Source: Diabrotica undecimpunctata (lineage: Eukaryota > Arthropoda > Insecta > Coleoptera > Chrysomelidae). From it: DNA of 64,000 nucleotides. The stretch lies in contig NC_092808.1 of NCBI RefSeq assembly GCF_040954645.1, forward strand, positions 88,479,542 through 88,543,541, written 5' to 3'. Under the pieces are notes generated by a model, which had not been told where the DNA came from, did no database searches, and saw only the letters and a program-made list of their open reading frames with translations. The position numbers and the translations under genes were made by a program. Within the stretch, counting starts at the first letter, position 1. Each line of letters starts with the position of its first letter. Positions 56,397-64,000 of this stretch are shown here, one piece after another.

Positions 56397-56402
56397 AACA
56401 GT

Positions 56403-56404
<2 letters not shown>

Positions 56405-56464
<60 letters not shown>
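56405..56464. repeat. (TA)n microsatellite
   Basis: About 30 TA units directly after the end of the old gypsy pol. Confidence 0.95.
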
Positions 56465-56468
<4 letters not shown>

Positions 56469-56589
56469 GACCTTTTATTGAAAACAGTTAGTCTGAAAAG
56501 AATAATTGTATCGAGTCTAGTTTGAATTGTAACACGGAAATAAACTATATAAATTAGAATAGTGTCAGTGTAAAATACGTTATTGCAAG

Positions 56590-57822
56590 ATTATCTTCTT
56601 CTCATGGCACCGTCTCCTTTCAAAGGTTGTCGATCCAAATGGTAATTGTAGTTTTGGAAACTGCTGCATGAAAGATTTCTGCAGATGAGCAGTCGAAACT
56701 TCTCCTCAGGTCTTTCAGCCACGAGTTGTGGCGTCTTCCTAGTGATCTTTTGCCCTGTACTTTTTCTTCCAGTATAACTTGAAGTAATTCGTATTTTTCG
56801 CCTCTCAACACATGAGTCAAGTATTGCATTTTCCTCTCTTTGATTATTCTTAGTAATTTTTTTGTTTACACATGCGACGAAGTACCTCAACATTAGTAAC
56901 TCTTTGTACCCATGGAATTCGCAGCATTCGTCTGTATATATACATCTCAAAGGAATCTATTCTTTTTTCTATTCCAGAGTCCATCGTCCAACTTTCACAG
57001 CTATACAGTAAGACAGAAAAAACGTAACATCTGATCATTCGGATTCTAAGCTGCAGTCTATGGTCTGATCTTGTAAGAAATGTTTTCGCTCATGAATGCT
57101 TTCCTTGCTTGTTCGATTCTTGATAGGATTTCTTTTTTTGGATTACACTGACTATTGATATTTGCTCCCAAATATTTTATGGAATTTACCTGTTCTATTA
57201 TTTGACCCTTGGCATACACATATACGTACGTTTAGATGTAAACCAAACATTTCGCTGTGGTGAACTACCGCATTTATTATATTTTGTAGTTCTTCTGCGT
57301 TGCTTGCTATTAAGACGGTACCATCAGCATATCTGATGTTGTCTATGCTGATTTCGTTAATCTTAATTCCGCCTTGGACCTCGTCTAATGCTTCTCTGAA
57401 TATAGACTCCGAATATAAATTAAACAATAGCGCTGATAAGACGCAAACCTATCTCACTTCTCGTCGGATTTGTATATCTTCCGATGTTGTGTGCTTTATT
57501 GCAATTGTTGCCGTTTGGTGACAGTATAATTCTGAGATAATTCGCAAGTCTTGTTCGTTAACTCCAGTTGTTCTCAGAATTTCGATAATCTTTTGATGGT
57601 TAACGCAGTCAAATGCTTTTCGATAGTCAATAAAACATGCATATACATCTACATTCATGTCTCTGCGTCGTTGCGTTAACACATTTAAAGCAAAAAGAGC
57701 CTCTCGTGTTCCCAATCCGTTTCGAAATCCGAATTTAGTGTCACTCATCTGAAACTCACACTTCTTGTAAATTCGTGTATGGATAATTCTGACCAAAGTT
57801 TTAAGAATATCAGTCAATCAAT
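56590..57822 (-). pseudogene. LINE reverse transcriptase, several frame breaks
   Basis: From 57817 down: KTLVRIIHTRIYKKCEFQMS, FGFRNGLGTREALFAL, YACFIDYRKAFDCVNHQK, then FREALDEVQGGIKINEISID, NIRYADGTVLIASNAEELQN where the catalytic second Asp is Gly, CYVFSVLLYSCESWTMDSGI, RRMLRIPWVQRVTN and HNSWLKDLRRSFDCSSAEIF. The 3' end has TTCTTCTCATGG near 56590 on the plus strand. Endonuclease absent. Confidence 0.85.
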
Positions 57823-57824
57823 CA

Positions 57825-58842
57825 ATGTTCTTCTCATAGGATAGGTAAGGGTAATTTTTATTACGAAAAGGATGAGAATATGTTTTGTACCCGTTTAGGG
57901 TCGGTTGACCCTCTTCAGGCTGGAGTTGAATTGTGAGTGATGGTGTACAAGCAAAACCAGGCCCGAAAAACCGCCGGTGCGTTAGCATGTCTTCGTCTTC
58001 TCCTGGGGGTTGTGTTGGAGTCAGTGAGCCAGGGGTTAAAGATTGACTGGATTGATGTTCTTTCCAGTTTGATTGTCGATTATGTGTGTTTTAGAGCTAG
58101 ATGCGACAGGGCCGGGTCTCTAGTGACCATTGGTCCTGTGCAGTCTCGAGCTTAACTCGGCCCCAAAACCAGTGTATTAGACTGAAATTTTGTGAACGAG
58201 CGTGCTCGTGAGTGGAGGCGCCTCGGCTTTCGAGAGTCAACCTGCCGCATTTTGCTCAGTGTGAATGTGTATGTGTAAGTCCAACAGTGACGGACGCTAC
58301 CGTTTCGATGTGACGGAATCCGTCTAATCACTTAGATTTTCCCCGGCCGCCCACAGACTCCGTGTAAAGTAACGGAGGCTGCATGCGGTCGAGGGTCCCG
58401 GTGATGAGGATGTTTCGGTAGCAGAAAGAGGAACCCTTTCACTGTTGGAATTGTGTGTGAGTGTTGTGTGAATTGTGTTTAGTGTATAGTGTGCGAGTCT
58501 GACTTGACAGCATCTAAAAACGTGTTCTCTAGTAACTATTGTTCCTGCAGCCGTTTATGTGGTTGCAACCGACTCCAGAACTAGTGTATTGCACTAAAAT
58601 TTTGTTGTCGGTTGTTCCCGCTTACGGCCAGGCCTCGTCGGAGTTCGATAGACGGTTCCAGCAATTGTCGATTCAGGTGAGAAAATAGTTGCGGCTATTT
58701 TCTCAGGGACGGACAGGTATCGTTGAGTAATGAGATTGGGAAACCGCAAAAAACCAATCTCCCCCTGTCCGGGGTAGGGAATAGGATTAGGCGAGGTTAG
58801 GTATGATAGGCAAGTGGAGTTGCCTAAAGAATGTCAGCATCT
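57825..58842 (-). other. GC-rich flank, probably 3' UTR of the Jockey-like element
   Basis: Markedly richer in GC than its surroundings and without a gene. It contains two diverged direct repeats about 410 bp apart (CTCTAGTGACCATTGGTCCT near 58118 and CTCTAGTAACTATTGTTCCT near 58528, each followed by AGTGTATT and AAAATTTTG). It is contiguous with the Jockey-like ORF2 once the LTR fragment at 58843 is removed. Confidence 0.5.
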
Positions 58843-59013
58843 TGTTATGTTATTATAAGTCTTCTAATTTATTGTTTTCATTTATTTATTAAAGGTTCTA
58901 TTTATAACACTTACAAATTTATTAAAGTAAAAAATACTCGAATGAATAAGCATATTAGTAATAAACATGTTTACAGTTTTGAGTCATATGACACGTCATT
59001 ATTTATCGTAACA
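58843..59013. repeat. shortened LTR inserted at the end of Jockey-like ORF2
   Basis: 171 bp, start TGTTATGTTATTATAAG and end ATTTATCGTAACA, matching both ends of the 394-bp solo LTR at 28770 but lacking its middle. Flanks ATCT and ATAT match at three of four bases. Confidence 0.7.
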
Positions 59014-61701
59014 ATATTCTTTCGGAAGTTCGTCAATGCAAGCCTGCATTAGAATGGACGGTATATGGGGATGTTTGTTTTTGGTCTTCCGGGAGGATAC
59101 GTGACCACGGAAAGAGCAGGAACTTTTTAAAGTATTTTGGGTTATAGACGGGGGGCCGTTGATGGTTTTGAGGGTAAAGTTCCTGTTGAGAGTTTTGATT
59201 CTCTCGATAATCGGGGTGGTGTTTGCCGTTTGATGGATTTCACGTGAGGGGTAGTACCAGCGTTTTCTGCATGTTCTACGCAGAATTCTGCGCTCCGCAG
59301 CGATCAGTCTTCCCCTTTGATAACCTTTCAGAAGGCAGTATAAGTTAGCCTTATACTCAATAACGGGTCGAATGAATGTTTTGTAAGTATGTGTGAGAGT
59401 TTTGTTGTTTGTTTTTCCAAACGTCCCTGACAGTGGGACTAGGAGACAGGCTCGGTTCCTGACCTTATCTAAAGTTGCCTTTAGATAAGGTTCCCAATTA
59501 AGTGTTTTAGTGAATAAAACACCTAGGTAGGAAGCTGTCGGGCTAGTAGCGAGTCTTTTTCCCATCAAATACAGGGGCGTTTGGTCAATACGATTGCGGA
59601 TAAATCCGGATGATGCTGATGGGCTGCGAAACACAATGGTTTGTGTTTTCGCAGCGTTTAGCGTGACTCTCCACTTATTACACCATTCTTCGACACCGTT
59701 TAAAAGAGTTCGTGCTCTTCTGAAGGTTCTCTCAGGATGATAACTGGTCGCTGTTGTAAGGAGGGCAGTGCCATCTGCATAGAGATACATTTGGGTATGT
59801 GGTATATTTTGGACGGGGATAGAGCTGTTGTATGTGATGTACAACAGGGGTGCTAGCACTGAGCCTTGTGGGACTCCTGCTCGGGGAATAAATGGGGTAG
59901 ATACTTGATCGCTTATTCTCACTCTCATTGTTCTGTTCGGTAGATAGGAATGAATGATTTTTGTGAATTTTATTGGTAGCCTGGTGTCAATTAGCCTCCG
60001 AATTAGTCCTTCATGTCAGATTTGATCGAAGGCCTTTTGTACATCGAGAAAAGTGGCGATGGCGATACCGTTGCCGTTTACCGTTTGAGTGACTTTAGTA
60101 GAGAAATCTATTAATGCATTTTGGGTTGATCTGTTTGGTTGGAATCCATACTGAAATTTGGGAATGATATTGTGTATGTCGAGATAGTCGCTGAGCCTTT
60201 CTTTGAGGATTAGCTCAAGGACTTTCCCTAGTGAATTTATTAAGGAAATAGGTCTGTATGATTCCAAATTTGTACGGGGTTTACCCTTTTTGGGTATCAT
60301 GATGGTGTTTCCTATTTTCCAAGGAGTAGGAAAATAGCAGTTTTTAAGGTATGCATTAATAGTTTTTGTGAGAAGCGGGATTATACTCTCAGAAAGTTGC
60401 TTTAGACACCTTCTACTGATATTGTCAGGTCCAGGAGAATTATTTTTGCCGATTTGTCAATAACTCTCCGTTTCTCTGTCAGTAATAGGGTCCATGATTG
60501 GGACGTGGTTTGGAGTTTAATGCATGAGAGTATTTCTTACTGCGAATTCAGTTTCGAGTTTGAATAAGCGATCAAAGTTTGGGTTATCCGGGGTTTGGAA
60601 GTTTTCGTGTAGCGAATTTTTGAAAGCTTCCGCTTTTAGTTCAGAGGAACTAATAATTTGTTTGTCGATCAACAGATGAGAGGGTTGAGATTGTTTTTGT
60701 TTGGTTAGGAATTTGTTCCAGAATTTAGCCTCATCCCTGTAGTCCAATTTCGAGGTAGCATCCTCCCACTGGCTAGACTGTAGGATGGATATTTCCCTCT
60801 TAATTCGAGCAGAGATGCGATTATATTCTGTTTTGATAAGGGGGTCTCTGTTGATCTGGTATTGACGTAATAGCCGTCTTTTTTGGTGTATTTTGGCAAT
60901 GATGTATTGTGGTAGTGCCGGAGAAGAGGGTAGAATGGTTTTCATTGGAATTGAGTGATTGATTGCCTCGATTATTAGGTTTTCAATTTGGATTACACTC
61001 TGGTCAATACTTTCATTAGTATTAAGTTCGCCTAACTCGGGAATGTTGTTTGTGATATATTCTTTGAAGTGTTTGGCCAGTTTGCGCTACGATAATCTCT
61101 TATTTGTTTAGGGGGGGGCTGGGGTTTGAGGTGACACGATATTAGAATTAACTAATATCAGAAGATGGTCGGACGTTGTTGTGTCGCCTATGTGGCATCG
61201 ATCATCGAACCTGTGCATCACGCTACCTGTAACGATGATGTGGTCCACGATAGATGCCCCATTTGTGTTCAAAAACGTGTAGTCAATGTTTGTGATTCTT
61301 ATGATTGGAAGGTCTAGAAGTATATCAGTTAATATGATGCCTTCAGGATTATTTGAGTGATCACCGAATTGTGTGTGTCTACAGTTCAGATCGCCCATAA
61401 GAATTGCTTTATTTAGAGTAGAGAAATACTTTAAGAGTTCTAGAGAAAGCGGGCTCGCTGGATGCCTGTAGTAAGAGATTATCATAAGGGTTTGGTTATT
61501 TGGAAGATGTAGATCAATCGCCAGAAAGTCCACGTTGGGTGGAGGGATGTTTTGTAGAAATTTGTAGGGGGAGTGTGGTAATTCGTGTTTGATGAGGATT
61601 CCATTCCCACGGGAAATCTGATAGCGGTTTCTATAGACTGTTGTATATCCTGCAAAAGTGGGAGTATTTCGACAAAGTGTGTCTTTCTTTCGATCTTTCA
61701 A
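58999..61701 (-). pseudogene. Jockey-like LINE ORF2 (endonuclease and reverse transcriptase)
   Basis: One frame throughout, broken only by stops (61108, about 61087, 60517, about 60459, 60016). Endonuclease: GYTTVYRNRY, then GDLNCRHTQFGDHSNNPEG, IVDHIIVTG and TTSDHLLILVNSN, including the D/N and SDH catalytic signatures; its N-terminus is missing. Reverse transcriptase: ESYRPISLINSLGKVLELIL, QYGFQPNRSTQNAL, FLDVQKAFDQI, AGVPQGSVLAPLLY and LYADGTALL, where YADD has become YADG. A Cys/His tail is not obvious. The last codons run into the inserted LTR. Confidence 0.85.
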
Positions 61702-61739
61702 TGGATAAGGGTTGGGTTTGATACGAGTTATGTGGTTGT

Positions 61740-62010
61740 TCTTGCCTTTTCAGGCAACGATTGGAATAGGCAGGGTGTTCACCACCACAGTTAGGACATT
61801 TAGGAGAGGTGGGGTTTGGATATTCGCTGGATTTGTGATTTTGCCCACAGTTTGGACAGATGGATGAACGCTGTGTGCATTCTTAGATTAAATTGCCGTT
61901 TGTGCAGTATTTGCTAAAATATTTTGGGGTTGGGATGATCGGATTTGCTCAATGAGGGAGTTCAGTGTGATGGATAAGTCCATCAATTTGAATGCCATAG
62001 TTCAAGACTT
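61740..62010 (-). pseudogene. Jockey-like ORF1 remnant with CCHC knuckles
   Basis: 61740-61890 gives two knuckle-like motifs (CPNCGQNHKSSEY-type with the last Cys replaced, then CPNCGGEHPAYSNRC). A separate frame at 61885-62000 gives MAFKLMDLSITLNSLIEQIR. These look like parts of ORF1, followed by a deletion into the endonuclease of ORF2. Confidence 0.6.
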
Positions 62011-62042
62011 GTGTATTTTTCGGTAGATGCTGTTAATACTGT

Positions 62043-62349
62043 TGTGAATTTATTAAAAGGTTCAATATTTATAACACTTACGGATTTAATTTATTTCTTT
62101 ATTTATATTAACTTATCTGACAATAATTTATATATCCGTACGTACAAATTCGCGAGCGCGGGTCTTGAGTATTAACTGTCCCTCCATATAAAAATGTTGT
62201 ATTTATATACGAAATCCTGATATACTGGAATAGTCGAGAACATCAAGTTGGAGAATTCACCATAATTTGAATCTAGACTTCCACCGAAATTTCTACAATA
62301 AAACAGAATAATTAGTCATAAAAGTTAGGCCAGTATATTTATCGTAACA
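62043..62349 (-). repeat. 3' LTR (about 307 bp) of the macro/CCCH gypsy element
   Basis: Left edge chosen by similarity to other LTR starts of the lineage (TGTGAATTTATT). Shares a TTCGCGA..CGCG and CCTCCATATAAAAATGTT core with the 428-bp LTR. The pol stop (62339-62341) lies 11 bases inside it. Confidence 0.75.
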
Positions 62350-64000
62350 TTGCCCCCCTCTTAAAAGATGGTTCCTCCTGGAACCTTGTCGGGACTGGAA
62401 CCGGAACTGTATGCTGGTATCGGCAACTGGACCCTCTTTTACAACTTCCAGTTGTATAAAAATGACAAGGGACGGTTTTCTCTCCGCACCAGTAACTATG
62501 CGGATTGCAACAGACTAACACCTGGACTTCGGTGTCTTTAAAGATCTCCTCCACCATATTTCGGATAACCCTCCAATCTAATTGGCGGCACTCCAACTTT
62601 GGCATGGCTAACTTTTGCACGTCGGACTCTAGTACGTGCTCTCTCAATTGAAGTAAGGCTTCCCATACATCTCGGTAGGTAGGTTGGTCACGGGCAGTGT
62701 CTTTTGTTACCAGGTAGAAAAGGTAACGTGATGCATCTTGGAGTTTCAAGGTTTTACCGGGAGCTGGCACCTGGCATTGAAGTTCTGCAACTCGACCAAA
62801 CTTCCTTCGAAAGACGGATGCCAACCCTGGTGCGTCTTTGATACTGGCCGGGATGGTAAGGGCCAGCGAGTAGTCATCGGGGAGCGCGAGTAGATCTTGC
62901 TTTTCTTCAGTGGTAACACCATGTCTTGCTTTACCGGTACCTCCATAGGCACCCATGAATTCCTCAAACGTGAGGTCAAACACATCTTGGACTTGGTTTA
63001 CTTCCACTTCTTCATCTACGTCGTGGTCACCTTCGAAAGATGCCAACCGGTTATGGTGTACTATCATCGGCTTTCCCCTCGGAATCTTGCTTATTCGGTA
63101 GATGACATCGTTGATCTTCTCCATGATGAGGTATGGACCTTCCCAAAACTGCTGCAGTTTGGGAGAACAACCTATTCGCTTCTTGGGATTATACAGCCAT
63201 ACTTTGTCGTTCTTCTTAAAGCAACCCTTTTCGGCTTGTGTATCGTACCGTTTCTTCATTCGGTCGCTAGCGATCTGAAGGTGGGAACGGACCAACTCAT
63301 GTACATCGTCCATTCTTCTTCGTAATTCGATCACATAATCTTCACCTGCTACATCTTCTCCAGGTCGACACCCAAATTCTAGATCACAAGGTAGTCGCAT
63401 TTCGCGTCCGAATAGGACTTTGGCTGGTGTCTGGCCTGTTGATTCGTTAACAGCAGATCTGTAGGCCATTGTGAAGAACGGAAGGTATTGGTCCCAGTCT
63501 CGCTGATGATCGGACACCATCTTTGTCAAATACTTGCCAACTGTCCTATTCATTCGTTCTACCATACCATCCGATTGCGGATGATACGCGGTAGTTCTTG
63601 TTTTCTTCATGCCTAGTCTATCACATATTCCTTGGAATAGATCACTTTCGAAGTTCCTGCCTTGATCACTATGGATCTCCAAAGGCACTCCAAATCGGCT
63701 GATATATTCTTGGATCAACTTATCTGCAACGGTGGCGGCCTTCTGGTCTGGAAGTGCGTAAATCTCGACCCACTTAGTGAAGTAATCCATTACTACCAAC
63801 ATGTACTTGCCCCCATTTTCACTTTCTGGAAATGGCCCTGCAATGTCCAAAGCTATTCTTTCAAACGGGCTTCCAACATTATATTGTCTCATAGGAGCTC
63901 TCCTTTTCCGGTGAGGCCCGTTACTCGTAGCACAAATAGTACATTTCTTACACCAGTCTTTTACGTCGTCGGAACTGTTCATCCAATAAAACCGTTCCCG
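62339..64000 (-). CDS. pol: pol C-terminus: integrase, macro-like domain, CCCH finger
   Basis: Open from the window edge to 62339. Numbered from the Met at 63982 (547 residues): integrase Cys11/Cys14, Asp46, Asp106 and Glu142 (35 residues between the last two), then a GPY-like region at about 255-310. Residues about 358-492 (62507-62911) resemble a TARG1/OARD1-type macro domain: SLAL...GLASVFRRKFG, RYLFYLVTK, QPTY, LAMPK, then LDW and EEIFKDTEVQVLV. The Lys of YLVTK is kept, but the Gly-Cys-Gly-Leu-Asp loop appears shortened to ECRQ. Residues 506-524 (62411-62467) form a CX7CX5CX3H finger. The end reads through the polypurine tract into the LTR. No internal stop. Confidence 0.88.
   Translation of the reverse strand, partial: RERFYWMNSSDDVKDWCKKCTICATSNGPHRKRRAPMRQYNVGSPFERIALDIAGPFPESENGGKYMLVVMDYFTKWVEIYALPDQKAATVADKLIQEYISRFGVPLEIHSDQGRNFESDLFQGICDRLGMKKTRTTAYHPQSDGMVERMNRTVGKYLTKMVSDHQRDWDQYLPFFTMAYRSAVNESTGQTPAKVLFGREMRLPCDLEFGCRPGEDVAGEDYVIELRRRMDDVHELVRSHLQIASDRMKKRYDTQAEKGCFKKNDKVWLYNPKKRIGCSPKLQQFWEGPYLIMEKINDVIYRISKIPRGKPMIVHHNRLASFEGDHDVDEEVEVNQVQDVFDLTFEEFMGAYGGTGKARHGVTTEEKQDLLALPDDYSLALTIPASIKDAPGLASVFRRKFGRVAELQCQVPAPGKTLKLQDASRYLFYLVTKDTARDQPTYRDVWEALLQLREHVLESDVQKLAMPKLECRQLDWRVIRNMVEEIFKDTEVQVLVCCNPHSYWCGEKTVPCHFYTTGSCKRGSSCRYQHTVPVPVPTRFQEEPSFKRGAMLR
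62411..62911 (-). other. macro-like plus CCCH domain segment in gypsy pol
   Basis: Macro-like part 62507-62911, CCCH part 62411-62467, in frame with integrase. The copy at 49.7-54.4 kb lacks most of both. The domain identity comes from recognising the pattern, not from a search. Confidence 0.7.

Larger units (their letters stand above)
40355..56400 (+). mobile_element. old gypsy-type element opened by at least four insertions
   Basis: Pieces in order on the plus strand: LTR-like leader and primer region (to about 40507), gag start 40508-40530, gag-protease 44252-45522, RT start 47944-48201, RT 49266-49737, RNase H to integrase and C-terminus 54395-56396. Between them lie a P element (40531-44244), a minus-strand LINE (about 45523-47943), a plus-strand LINE (48202-49255) and a minus-strand gypsy element (49738-54390). 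Three joins are supported by target duplications (ATATTGA, AAATATTTTA, GTAT), and the protein text resumes correctly across each. Its coding frames carry many stops. The right LTR was not identified. Confidence 0.85.
62043..64000 (-). mobile_element. gypsy element of the macro/CCCH family, 3' part (runs off the window)
   Basis: 3' LTR 62043-62349 (starts TGTGAATTTATTAAAAGG, ends ATTTATCGTAACA), polypurine tract on the minus strand at 62365-62350 (AAGAGGGGGGCAA), then pol open to the window edge. Its integrase region is nearly identical to 50395-51330, yet its LTR differs strongly in sequence and length from the 428-bp LTRs of that element. Confidence 0.88.

Overview
The window looks like AT-rich nuclear DNA of an insect. 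The single host-type gene (a C2H2 zinc-finger gene with an acidic N-terminal exon and a very long intron) and the mixture of P, piggyBac, Harbinger-like, gypsy and LINE elements suggest a beetle with a large genome, perhaps a leaf beetle such as Diabrotica. That assignment is inference from recall, not from a search. Almost all recognisable protein-like sequence belongs to transposable elements, most of them broken.

Layout. 1-5.3 kb: a 122-bp tandem repeat, a LINE remnant and two piggyBac transposase pieces in scrambled order. 5.35-10.63 kb: a young, nearly intact gypsy-type LTR retrotransposon on the minus strand (205-bp LTRs with 2 differences, 4-bp target duplication). 11.7-17.8 kb: a TA microsatellite, then a DNA transposon with about 490-bp inverted repeats and a deleted transposase; its right arm is split by a decayed gypsy element whose 5' LTR is almost gone. 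20.0-35.1 kb: a zinc-finger gene, exon 1 at 20.03 kb and a ten-finger exon at 33.19 kb with matching phase, followed by about ten decayed fingers. Its putative 12.9-kb intron holds LINE pieces, MITEs, a P-type THAP transposase with a freshly duplicated exon, an inverted second P fragment, a solo LTR and another LINE. 35.5-40.4 kb: LTR debris, a 25-bp minisatellite, a LINE 3' end, an ATCGAAT-rich block, a GT microsatellite and a gypsy fragment.

40.36-56.4 kb: one old plus-strand gypsy element opened by serial insertions. A P element sits in its gag start. A minus-strand LINE sits between protease and reverse transcriptase, itself holding a Harbinger-like element that holds another LINE. A second LINE sits in the reverse transcriptase, and a young minus-strand gypsy element (428-bp LTRs) sits between reverse transcriptase and RNase H. 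56.6-62.0 kb: a minus-strand LINE and a Jockey-like element with a GC-rich flank. 62.04 kb to the end: the 3' part of a second copy of the young gypsy family.

The most unusual content is in that last family. One copy encodes a gag with an N-terminal SAP-like domain and a long hendecad-like repeat. The other copy encodes, in frame after the integrase, a region resembling a TARG1/OARD1-type macro (ADP-ribose) domain and then a CCCH zinc finger ending in the 3' LTR. The 49.7-54.4 kb copy has lost most of that tail and also its protease and N-terminal reverse transcriptase by internal deletions, so it is non-autonomous.
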